A stretch of DNA of 64,000 bases from Streptomyces albogriseolus (lineage in GTDB: Bacteria > Actinomycetota > Actinomycetes > Streptomycetales > Streptomycetaceae). The DNA lies in the NCBI GenBank assembly GCA_014650475.1, contig BMVA01000010.1, forward strand, positions 1-64,000, read 5' to 3'. Position numbers and translations under genes: made by a program. The stretch's first letter is position 1, and each line of letters opens with the position of its first letter. The notes below the pieces were generated by a model, which worked only from the letters and a program-made list of their open reading frames with translations, was not told the origin of the DNA and did not search any database. Below, piece by piece: positions 36,298 to 43,268 of this stretch.

Positions 36298-36626
36298 GGC
36301 CGCATCCTTGCGCACGCCCACCTCCGGTGTCCGGGGGATCCCCCAGTCGGTCGCTCGACAACCGGTACGCACGGGGGGCGTTGGGTGTTCAAAGAGAGAC
36401 GGCGGTTTTCTCGGGGACGTCACACCGACCGGGACATGAGCGCACATTCCCCCCGCCTCCCCTTCACATTTCCGACACACCGCGGGAGGGAGGTCTCCGA
36501 GGGGCGGCCGCCGGAGCTCAACACGGGCGTGACGGAGATCACTTGAGTGATTTTCGGGATCCTCGGCGCGCGAAAACCGCGAAGGGGATAAGGGAGTTCA
36601 ATCGGGCGCGGGTGGCGGCTGTCCGT
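36298..36626 (-). promoter_or_regulatory. 329-bp sigU upstream region with ECF-type promoter candidate
   Basis: On the minus strand GAAC (36390-36387) and CGTA are separated by 17 bp, ending at 36366, the usual -35/-10 geometry of ECF-sigma promoters. Transcription would start about 60 nt before GTG 36297. The rest of the gap, up to the stop of the CGNR gene, holds no recognisable gene or terminator. Confidence 0.4.
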
Positions 36627-37214
36627 TCAGGCGCGGGTGAGGGCTGCCGTGCGCCGGCGGTGGCGGGCCACGCGTTCGCGGTTGCCGCACACCTCGCTGG
36701 AGCACCAGCGGCGCCGCCTACCCCGGGAGGTGTCGACGTACACGATGGGGCAGTTGTCGCCCTCGCACTGGCGCAGGCTCGCGCGGGCGGCCGGGTCGGT
36801 CAGCAGGTCCACCGCGTCCCGCGCCACCGCGCCGAGCAGCGCGTCGCGGCCGGGCGGGCCGTCCAGCCGGCGCACCAGCGTCCCGTCCGCGCCCGGGACC
36901 GCCCGCGGCGCCGGAGGCGCGGAGCGCGCGAGGTCGTTGACCCGGGCGAGCGCGTGACCGTACGACGGGGAGCGGGGAGCGCGCACCAACGGGACGAGGC
37001 ACGCGCGCAGTTCGCGGAAGGCGTCCAGCCAGGACGGGCCGGCGTGGGCGAGCGGGGTGCCCTCGGGGACGAGTCCGGCGCCGGTGATCCAGGCCCGCAG
37101 CGCGTCGACGGAGCCCAGCCGTTCCCCTGGGTGGGTGGTCGCGAGCAGATCCAGGCAGACCCGCCCGGTGTCGAACCTCAGCTCGTAGGACGCCGTGACC
37201 GTGCCCAGTGCCAT
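36627..37214 (-). CDS. CGNR zinc-finger / ABATE-domain protein
   Basis: 195 residues from ATG 37214. The ABATE (stress-induced) N-terminal domain starts YELRFDTGRVCLDLLATT. The C-terminal treble-clef CGNR zinc finger is complete: C in RQCEGDNCPIVYVD, then RRRRWCSSEVCGNRERVARHRRR. The family is probably DNA-binding, and the sequence looks like a regulator. It is usually found near transporters or enzymes it may control, but neither neighbour is informative here (sigU downstream, HemD fusion upstream). Function unknown. Confidence 0.9.
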   Translation of the reverse strand: MALGTVTASYELRFDTGRVCLDLLATTHPGERLGSVDALRAWITGAGLVPEGTPLAHAGPSWLDAFRELRACLVPLVRAPRSPSYGHALARVNDLARSAPPAPRAVPGADGTLVRRLDGPPGRDALLGAVARDAVDLLTDPAARASLRQCEGDNCPIVYVDTSRGRRRRWCSSEVCGNRERVARHRRRTAALTRA

Positions 37215-37368
37215 GTCCTGCCACCGCCTAGGTGGGCCCCCGCGCGCGTGGGGGGCCGTGCGCGAACCGGGAAACCGTGCTGTCTCCACAGTGCCCGCCC
37301 GCCCCGGCCCCCGGAACCCCTCCCGCCGCCCGCTTTCGGCCCGGCCCTTCCGCCTGGAGGGTTCGGAC

Positions 37369-38526
37369 TCAGTCCCCCGCGTCGTACTTGGCGTCCGCCG
37401 CCGGGTCGAGGGCGAGGCGGTAGCCGCGTTTGACCACCGTCTGGATCAGCTTCGGGGCGCCCAGGGCCGTGCGCAGGCGGGCCATCGCGGTCTCCACCGC
37501 GTGTTCGTCACGGCCGGCGCCCGGGAGCGCGCGCAGCAGGTCCGCGCGGGAGACGACCCAGCCGGGCTTGCGGGACAGCGCCCGCAGCAGGGACATCCCG
37601 GCGGGCGGCACGGGCCGCAGCTCGCCGTCGACCAGCACCGCGTGCCCCCGGATCTCCACCCGGTGCCCGGCGACGGGCAACGTGCGGGCACGGGAGGGGA
37701 GTTCGCGGCACAGCAACTGGACCAGCGGGCCCAGGCGGAAGCGTTCGGGCTGCACCGTGCCGACGCCCCGCGCCTGGAGCGGCAGGGCGGTGACCGGTCC
37801 GACGCAGGCGGGCAGCACGTCGTGGCCGAGCGCGGCCAGCAGGTCGTCCAGCAGACCCCGCTCCTCGGCGCGGGACAGCAGCGACGCGGCGGCGGGCGCG
37901 CTGGTGAAGGTGACCGCGTCCAGGGTGCGGGCGACGACCGCGTCGACCAGGCGGTCCACCGGCCCGATGTCCTCCGGCGGCAGCCACCGGTACACCGGCA
38001 CGCCCACCACCTCCGCTCCCCCGGCCCGCAGCGACTCCACGAACCCGGGCAGCGGCTCCCCGTGCAGCTGGACGGCGATGCGCAGCCCGTCCACGCCCTC
38101 CTCGAGGAGCCGGTCCAGCACCTCCGCCATCGACTCCGAGGCCGGCGACCACTCCTCGGTCAGACCGGCCGCCCGGATCGCGCCCTTCACCTTGGGCCCG
38201 CGCGCCAGGATCCGCACCTCGCGCAGCCGCTCCACCAGGTCCTCGCCGAGCCCCCAGCCGTCGGCGGCCTCCACCCAGCCGCGGAACCCGATGGCGGTGG
38301 CGGCGACCGCGATGTCCGGGGCCCGCCCGATGATTTCCTTGGTGGCGGCCAGCAGCTCGCTGTCGTCGGAGAGCGGCACGATCCGCAGCGCCGGGGCGTG
38401 CAGCACCGCCGCGCCGCGCCGCTCCAGCAGCGCGCCCAGCTCGTCGGCCCGGCGCGCCGCGGTCACGCCCACGGTGAACCCCGCGAGGGGGCCGTGCTCC
38501 GGTGACTGCTCTCGTTCGTCGTACAT
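37369..38526 (-). CDS. hemD: Uroporphyrinogen-III synthase fused to an OmpR-type winged-helix domain
   Basis: 385 residues from ATG 38526. Residues 15-265 are HemD-like (GFTVGVTAARRADELGALLERRGA ... VDAVTFTSAPAAASLL), the enzyme that closes the tetrapyrrole ring. Residues 285-375 form a transcriptional-regulatory C-terminal (OmpR/PhoB) winged helix (HAVLVDGELRPVPPAGMSLLRAL ... LRTALGAPKLIQTVVKRGYRL). Such HemD-wHTH fusions next to nitrate/nitrite transport genes are thought to act as regulators of nitrate/nitrite assimilation rather than as the main HemD; that is inference. It lies downstream of narK, separated by a dyad that contains a TTGACA -35 box. Confidence 0.9.
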   Translation of the reverse strand: MYDEREQSPEHGPLAGFTVGVTAARRADELGALLERRGAAVLHAPALRIVPLSDDSELLAATKEIIGRAPDIAVAATAIGFRGWVEAADGWGLGEDLVERLREVRILARGPKVKGAIRAAGLTEEWSPASESMAEVLDRLLEEGVDGLRIAVQLHGEPLPGFVESLRAGGAEVVGVPVYRWLPPEDIGPVDRLVDAVVARTLDAVTFTSAPAAASLLSRAEERGLLDDLLAALGHDVLPACVGPVTALPLQARGVGTVQPERFRLGPLVQLLCRELPSRARTLPVAGHRVEIRGHAVLVDGELRPVPPAGMSLLRALSRKPGWVVSRADLLRALPGAGRDEHAVETAMARLRTALGAPKLIQTVVKRGYRLALDPAADAKYDAGD

Positions 38527-38588
38527 CACTCTCGTCCCGGCTCGAGTCGGCGTCCTGCACGGAGGTGCGGCTCCACGTCCGTGCCGAG

Positions 38589-38618
38589 CGAGCCTGTCAA
38601 CCAACCATGACAGGCTCG
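38589..38618 (-). promoter_or_regulatory. 11-bp-arm dyad between narK and the HemD-wHTH gene
   Basis: CGAGCCTGTCA (38589-38599) and TGACAGGCTCG (38608-38618) are perfectly complementary around ACCAACCA. It lies 38 bp past the narK stop and 63 bp before the HemD start. On the minus strand the right arm supplies TTGACA, a consensus -35 box, so the element may be both the narK terminator and an operator over the HemD promoter. Confidence 0.45.
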
Positions 38619-38655
38619 GTTCGGCTTCATGTCACCAGTGTTACGTCACCCGCCG

Positions 38656-40014
38656 TCACACCTCGGCATAGCTGAGCTGCGGCTTCTCCTCCGTGGCGGG
38701 GGCCGCTCCGGCCGGGCGGGCGGCGGGCCGGCGAAGGTATACCGCCCATGTGACCGCGAAACAGACCGCGTAGCAGGCGAGGAACGCCACGAACGCGCCG
38801 GTGCCGGAGCCGTAGGAGAGGAAGGACTGGCGGAAGGCCAGGTTGATGCCGACGCCGCCGAGCGCGCCCACCGCGCCGATCAGCCCCATGGACGCCCCGG
38901 ACAGCCGCCGCCCGTACCCGGCCGCCGCCTCCCCTTCGAGGCCCAGCGCGTGCGCCTTGGCCTGGAAGATGCCGGGGATCATCTTGTACGTCGACCCGTT
39001 GCCGAGGCCGGTGAGCACGAACAGCACCACGAAGGCGACGGTGAACAGCGCCAGCGACTCCCGCATGGAGGCGACGATCAGCACGGAGGTCGCCGCGCCC
39101 ATGGCGACGAAGTTCCACAGCGTGATCCGCGCGCCGCCGTACCGGTCGGCGAGCGAGCCGCCCACCGGGCGGATCAGGGAGCCGAGCAGCGGACCGATGA
39201 AGGTGACGTAGGCGGCTTCGAGCGGGGTGCGGTCGAACTGGCTCTGCAGCACCTGCCCGAAGGCGAAGCTGTAGCCGATGAACGAGCCGAACGTGCCGAT
39301 GTAGAGGAAGGACATGATCCAGGTGTGCGCCTCCCTGGCGGCGTCCTTGGCGGCACCGGTGTCGTTCTTCACCGAGGCGAGGTTGTCCATGTACCACGCG
39401 GCGAGCACGGCGGCGACGACGATCAGCGGGATGTAGATGCCGAGCAGCACGCGCGGCCCGCCGCTCGCCCCGATGATCGCGAGGGCGGCGAGCTGGATCA
39501 CCGGGACGCCGATGTTGCCGCCGCCGGCGTTCAGCCCGAGCGCCCAGCCCTTCTTCCTGAGCGGGAAGAAGGCGTTGATGTTGGTCATGGAGGACGCGAA
39601 GTTTCCGCCGCCGATACCGGCCAGCAGGCCGACCAGGAGGAAGGTGGAGAAGGACGTCCCCGGCTCCATCACGGCGAAGGCGGCGACGGTGGGCACGAGC
39701 AGCAGCGCCGCGCTGATCACCGTCCAGTTCCGCCCGCCGAAGATCGCGACGGCGAAGGTGTACGGCACCCGGACCACGGCGCCGACCAGCGTGACCAGCG
39801 ACGTCAGCAGGAACTTGTCGGCGGGCGTCAGCCCGTACTCCGGTCCCATGAAGAGCACCAGTACGGACCACATGGTCCAGACGGAGAAGCCGATGTGCTC
39901 GGACAGGACGGAGAAGAGGAGATTGCGGCGGGCGATCCGCTCTCCGGTGCGGTTCCAGAAGGTCTCGTCCTCCGGGTCCCACTGCTGGATCCAACGGCCG
40001 CTGCGGGCTGTCAT
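38656..40014 (-). CDS. narK: Nitrate/nitrite transporter (NarK, MFS)
   Basis: 452 residues, 12 membrane spans. Both nitrate-signature regions of the NNP family are present: GNFASSMTNINAFFPLRKKGWALGLNAGGGNIG (about residues 137-169) and NGSTYKMIPGIFQ (about 340-352). The substrate-binding Arg residues expected in spans 2 and 8 fall in VVRVPYTFAVAIFGGRN and SLIRPVGGSLADR. It imports nitrate or exports nitrite. No nitrate reductase gene is in the window. It is transcribed toward the HemD-wHTH gene, with which it likely forms a nitrate-related unit. Confidence 0.95.
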   Translation of the reverse strand: MTARSGRWIQQWDPEDETFWNRTGERIARRNLLFSVLSEHIGFSVWTMWSVLVLFMGPEYGLTPADKFLLTSLVTLVGAVVRVPYTFAVAIFGGRNWTVISAALLLVPTVAAFAVMEPGTSFSTFLLVGLLAGIGGGNFASSMTNINAFFPLRKKGWALGLNAGGGNIGVPVIQLAALAIIGASGGPRVLLGIYIPLIVVAAVLAAWYMDNLASVKNDTGAAKDAAREAHTWIMSFLYIGTFGSFIGYSFAFGQVLQSQFDRTPLEAAYVTFIGPLLGSLIRPVGGSLADRYGGARITLWNFVAMGAATSVLIVASMRESLALFTVAFVVLFVLTGLGNGSTYKMIPGIFQAKAHALGLEGEAAAGYGRRLSGASMGLIGAVGALGGVGINLAFRQSFLSYGSGTGAFVAFLACYAVCFAVTWAVYLRRPAARPAGAAPATEEKPQLSYAEV

Positions 40015-40122
40015 GGGGCCTCCACTGCTCTCCGGGGCGCGGCGGTGCCGCGAGGGCTGGTCCCGAAGGTAGGGAGGGAGCGTTTCCGGCCTGTGGCACG
40101 CGGTGACCGGCAGGGAACGTTG

Positions 40123-40152
40123 CTCTCACCCCGGCTGGGGGCGGGGTGAGAG
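40123..40152 (-). terminator. Terminator downstream of the Pro/Gln-rich membrane protein gene
   Basis: Perfect 11-bp arms CTCTCACCCCG / CGGGGTGAGAG around GCTGGGGG, 35 nt past the stop of the gene at 40188. It insulates narK, which starts 108 nt further on. Confidence 0.65.
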
Positions 40153-40187
40153 AAGTCCGTCACCGGTCACCGACGGCGCGGTGAGGG

Positions 40188-41048
40188 TCAGTGCTGCGGG
40201 GGCTGCCCGTAGGGGCCGGGCGCCTGCTGCGGCGGAACGCCGTACGGACCCGGCTGGCCGTAGGCGGGCGGCTGCGGGGCGTACGGGCCGGGCTGCGCGT
40301 ACCCCGGGGCGGGCTGCTGCTGCTGCTGCGGGAACGGTTGACCGTACGCCGGAGGCTGCGGGGCGTATCCCGGGGCGGGCTGCTGCTGCGGGAACGGCGG
40401 CGCGCCCTGGGCCTGCGCGCCGTACGGCCCGTACGGGCCGGCCCCGTACGGGGTGCCGGAGCCCGGCGGCAGGTAGCGCACACGGCCCGTCTCGTCCGCC
40501 ACCGGTGCGAAACCGGCCGCCTGGAGCCGCGCCGCGAACTTGGCGTTGCGCTTGCGGGTGACGACGAACCCGATGCCGAAGACCGCCATGAGCGCCAGCC
40601 AGATGATCCCCGCGATCACGAAGTCGTCCGAGGTGCCGCCCAGCCGGTAGGCGATGATCACGGAGCCGATGGAGACGCCGATCGCGCCGTAACCCATCCG
40701 CTTCTCGGCGCTCTTGCCCGTGAGGTCGAAGTTGATGCGCGCCTTGAGCAGCTCGAACGCGTCCGGCACGAGCGGCGGCACGGAGACGCCGTCGTGGGCG
40801 TTGGGGTACTGCGCCCAGTTCTGGGCGGCGCGGGCCCGCGCCTGCGGGCTGGGGTCGGGCACGATCAGCATCTTCAGCTGGCTGTTGTTCCCGCCGCCCT
40901 GCCGGACGTCGGCGTACTCGTAGCCGAACTGCTGGGCGACGAAGGCGAGTCGGGCGAGTTTCTTCACGGATGCCATGGGGCTGGTGAGCTCCACCGGCTC
41001 CCCGCTCGCCATCAACTGCAGCATCTTCTGCGTCTGCCGCTTGCTCAT
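40188..41048 (-). CDS. Two-span membrane protein with Gly/Pro/Tyr/Gln-rich C-terminal tail
   Basis: 286 residues from ATG 41048. The N-terminal 110 residues are a soluble domain (MASVKKLARLAFVAQQFGYEYADVRQGGG...). Two close membrane spans follow (YGAIGVSIGSVIIAYRLG and FVIAGIIWLALMAVFGIGFVVT, about 128-170). The last 80 residues are repeats of the GPYGPYG and APGYAPQPPAYGQP types. I do not recognise the N-terminal domain. Such Tyr/Pro/Gln-rich tails in actinobacterial membrane proteins are probably cytosolic, low-complexity interaction segments. It is 26 bp downstream of the ATP-binding regulator gene, so possibly co-transcribed. Confidence 0.82.
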   Translation of the reverse strand: MSKRQTQKMLQLMASGEPVELTSPMASVKKLARLAFVAQQFGYEYADVRQGGGNNSQLKMLIVPDPSPQARARAAQNWAQYPNAHDGVSVPPLVPDAFELLKARINFDLTGKSAEKRMGYGAIGVSIGSVIIAYRLGGTSDDFVIAGIIWLALMAVFGIGFVVTRKRNAKFAARLQAAGFAPVADETGRVRYLPPGSGTPYGAGPYGPYGAQAQGAPPFPQQQPAPGYAPQPPAYGQPFPQQQQQPAPGYAQPGPYAPQPPAYGQPGPYGVPPQQAPGPYGQPPQH

Positions 41049-41074
41049 TCGCCCCGCGCCCCCTGGCCCACCGT

Positions 41075-41548
41075 TCACTTCAGCAACAGGGGCAGTGTGG
41101 CACGCCCGCCCACCTCGAACCAGAGCAGCTTTCCCGCTCCCCGCCCCAGCGCCCCGTCACCGAGGGCCCACCCTCCCCAGGAGTCGGCGTACTCCTGCAC
41201 GAGACGCAGTCCGCGCCCGGATTCGGCGCCGGGCCGAGCGGGCGGAGCGGAGTCGTTGCCACCAGCCCCGCTGAACGGGGCGGGGATGTACGGGTGACTG
41301 TCCCACACGCCGACCCGCAGCCGGCCGTCGCTCAGCCCGGTGAGCCGCAGGGAGGCGGGCCCCTTGGTGTGCAGGTAGGCATTGGTGATCAGCTCCGACG
41401 TCAGCAACTCCACGACTTCGAGGGCGTCCTGCCTGCCGTGCCCGTCGAGCGCCGCCCGCACCGTCATGCGTGCGACGCGTACCGCGCGGGGGTCACGGGG
41501 GAGGCGAAGGGCGTACGCCCAGGGGTGGGGCGGGGCTACGGTGACCAT
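41075..41548 (-). CDS. HATPase-domain (anti-sigma-factor-like) regulatory protein
   Basis: 157 residues from ATG 41548. It has the histidine-kinase-like GHKL ATPase fold: N-box EVVELLTSELITNAYLH, a D-box at VWDSHP, and the G-box SGRGLRLVQEYADSWG. There is no phospho-acceptor domain. These short proteins are very numerous in Streptomyces and resemble the SpoIIAB/RsbW anti-sigma kinases, but few have a known partner. It is divergent from an XRE/DUF5753 regulator followed by a DUF397 protein, the triad seen in WhiJ/AbaA-type developmental loci. Confidence 0.9.
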   Translation of the reverse strand: MVTVAPPHPWAYALRLPRDPRAVRVARMTVRAALDGHGRQDALEVVELLTSELITNAYLHTKGPASLRLTGLSDGRLRVGVWDSHPYIPAPFSGAGGNDSAPPARPGAESGRGLRLVQEYADSWGGWALGDGALGRGAGKLLWFEVGGRATLPLLLK

Positions 41549-41688
41549 GGTGTCTCCGGGGATCAGAGGGGGACTTGGGTTTCGCACTCACGGCCACGCC
41601 GGGCGGTGGCAGTGCCTTGGTCGGTGCGCTTCCGGCTTACGAGCGCGACGTGTGAGCGATACCGCTACGGTAGAGCCGATCTGGAAGA

Positions 41689-41714
41689 TAAATCTCCCAA
41701 CTGCGGGAGGTTCA
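41689..41714. promoter_or_regulatory. Dyad in the HATPase / XRE divergent region
   Basis: TAAATCTCCC (41689-41698) and GGGAGGTTCA (41705-41714) are complementary at 8 of 10 positions around AACTGC. It lies about 60 bp upstream of the XRE start in locally AT-rich DNA. A likely binding site for the XRE regulator. Confidence 0.45.
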
Positions 41715-41773
41715 TCTCTATTTAGCTCGTGTGAGGGACGTGAGAGCCGCTTCGCGGCCAGGAAGGACACGCT

Positions 41774-42628
41774 GTGCCGCCCACGAACAATCCGACGCTG
41801 CGGCAACGGAGACTGGGCGCCGAGCTGCGCAAACTCCGGGAGAAGGCGGGGTTCACGGTGACCCGGGCCGCCGAGCACCTGGGCGTCAACCAAGGGCGCG
41901 TGAGCATGATCGAGACCGGTCGCAGCCCGGTGAGCGCCGACCTCGTGCGCGGGATGGCGTCCGCCTACGACTGCTCCGACAAGGCTCTGGTCGACGCGCT
42001 GGCCGCCATGACCGGGCGCCGACGCCGGGGCTGGTGGGACGAGTACCGCGAGCATCTGCCCGCCGCCCTGGTCGACCTGGCGGAGCTGGAACACCACACT
42101 ACTGCGCTACGCGTCGCGCTGGTGATCCACATTCCGGCGCTGTTGCAGACCACCGATCACGCCCGCGCCCTCTTCCGGACCGTAGTGCCGCCCATGCGCC
42201 AGTACGAGATCGAGCACCGTCTCACGTACCGCATCAAACGGCAGGGCATCTTGCACCGAGAGGATCCGCCGTCCTACTCGGCGATCATTCACGAGGCGGC
42301 CCTCCGCATGGGGTTCGGCGGCCCTTCGGTGGCTCACGGCCAGCTCACGCACCTGCTCGACATGGGCGAGTTGCCCCATGTCACCATCAGGGTGATCCCG
42401 TTCGGCACGGACCACTTCCCGAGCACCGGCCAGTCATTCGACTACCTCATGGGCGCCGTACCGCAGCTCGACACGGTCCAACTGGACACGCACCACGGGG
42501 GCTGCGGTTTCCTGGACGCGGAGGCACAGTTGGCCAAGTACCGAGCCGTACTGGACCACATGACGTCCTGCGCACTCGATCCCACCGAGTCCCGCAACTT
42601 CATCCACAACCTCATCCGGAAAGCTTGA
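41774..42628 (+). CDS. XRE-family regulator with DUF5753 domain (WhiJ-like)
   Basis: 284 residues from GTG 41774. The N-terminal HTH is RLGAELRKLREKAGFTVTRAAEHLGVNQGRVSMIETGRSPVSA (residues 13-56). The C-terminal DUF5753 domain (about 95-275) contains QTTDHARALFRTV and the GTDHFPSTGQSFDYL region. Proteins of this type, paired with a DUF397 gene and a HATPase gene, include WhiJ and related regulators of streptomycete development and antibiotic production. The signal sensed is unknown. The DUF397 gene follows 11 bp downstream in the same operon. Confidence 0.93.
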   Translation: MPPTNNPTLRQRRLGAELRKLREKAGFTVTRAAEHLGVNQGRVSMIETGRSPVSADLVRGMASAYDCSDKALVDALAAMTGRRRRGWWDEYREHLPAALVDLAELEHHTTALRVALVIHIPALLQTTDHARALFRTVVPPMRQYEIEHRLTYRIKRQGILHREDPPSYSAIIHEAALRMGFGGPSVAHGQLTHLLDMGELPHVTIRVIPFGTDHFPSTGQSFDYLMGAVPQLDTVQLDTHHGGCGFLDAEAQLAKYRAVLDHMTSCALDPTESRNFIHNLIRKA

Positions 42629-42639
42629 GAAGGAACACC

Positions 42640-42846
42640 GTGCAGACCATCCGTTGGCGCAAGTCGTCCCACAGCGGCGACAGTTCGAACTGCGTAGAGA
42701 TAGCCCCCACGGCCGCCGCCGTCCTCATACGCGACTCGAAGACGACGTCCGGCCCGCGGCTCGGCCTCTCCCCCACCGCGTGGGCCGCCTTCCTCACGCA
42801 CATCGGTCAACGCTCTTCGACGACGTCGATCACAACAGCGAAGTGA
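42640..42846 (+). CDS. DUF397 protein (BldB/AbaA-like small partner)
   Basis: 68 residues from GTG 42640, with GAGAAGGA upstream. The signature IRWRKSSHSGDSSNCVEIA followed by VLIRDSKTTSGPRLGLSPTAWAAFL is typical of DUF397, although the usual C-terminal FLxxVK end is replaced by HIGQRSSTTSITTAK. This suggests the 3' end has been altered: the final 40 bp overlap, tail to tail, the immunity-like gene on the other strand. DUF397 proteins probably modulate their XRE partner by direct contact. Confidence 0.85.
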   Translation: MQTIRWRKSSHSGDSSNCVEIAPTAAAVLIRDSKTTSGPRLGLSPTAWAAFLTHIGQRSSTTSITTAK

Positions 42847-43259
42847 CGTTCGAGGTCGCGGGCGAACTCCTCCCCTCCCTTTCCGGGGACCACGTGATGC
42901 CACCAGGAAAACGCCTGCGGATCGGCAAGCCTGATGGGCACAGTCGCGATCTTGCGAAATCGCTCGTCGACGTCGTGTACGGCACGCCAGAAGTCATCGA
43001 AACCCCTCGTTCCACGGAGGGAGTCCTCAGCGAGTCCACGCTCGATGGCGTCCCGTACGCGAAGGTCATGAAAATACTCAGGCAGCACATCATCGTACCC
43101 TTCCTGACACGCTGCCACGAACTGCCTCCACGAAGCCAAGTCCCTCAAGGCGGAAACACCCTCCCGTCGCCCCGCCCTGACTTGCACTTCCTCGTACCCA
43201 TGGAGAAATTCATTTGCGATACCCACGACCTCTTGCCACCTCCCTGAGGGAACAGTCAC
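42807..43259 (-). CDS. Putative immunity protein for the RHS toxin
   Basis: 150 residues from ATG/GTG 43259, 9 bp downstream of the RHS stop. It has no signal peptide or membrane span, with many aromatic and acidic residues (FDDFWRAVHDVDERFRK, FSWWHHVVPGKGGEEFARDLERHF). I do not recognise the family. The role is inferred from position: in polymorphic toxin systems the gene immediately after the toxin tip encodes cognate immunity. Base composition and codon use are less GC-biased than the core genes around it, as for the adjoining toxin tip, consistent with the two moving together. Its 3' end overlaps the DUF397 gene on the opposite strand. Confidence 0.65.
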   Translation of the reverse strand: MTVPSGRWQEVVGIANEFLHGYEEVQVRAGRREGVSALRDLASWRQFVAACQEGYDDVLPEYFHDLRVRDAIERGLAEDSLRGTRGFDDFWRAVHDVDERFRKIATVPIRLADPQAFSWWHHVVPGKGGEEFARDLERHFAVVIDVVEER

Positions 43260-43268
43260 GATACCGTT

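Noticed and set aside
40188-40460. Tandem DNA repeat or CRISPR-like array in the Pro/Gln-rich region
   Set aside because: The repetition reflects low-complexity protein codons (GPY/APGY/PPAYGQP) of the membrane protein; spacers and repeats are irregular.
42654-43247. 197-codon plus-strand frame over the immunity gene
   Set aside because: Opposite strand (42807-43259) is better placed 9 bp after the RHS stop and has a more natural composition; the plus frame starts within DUF397.
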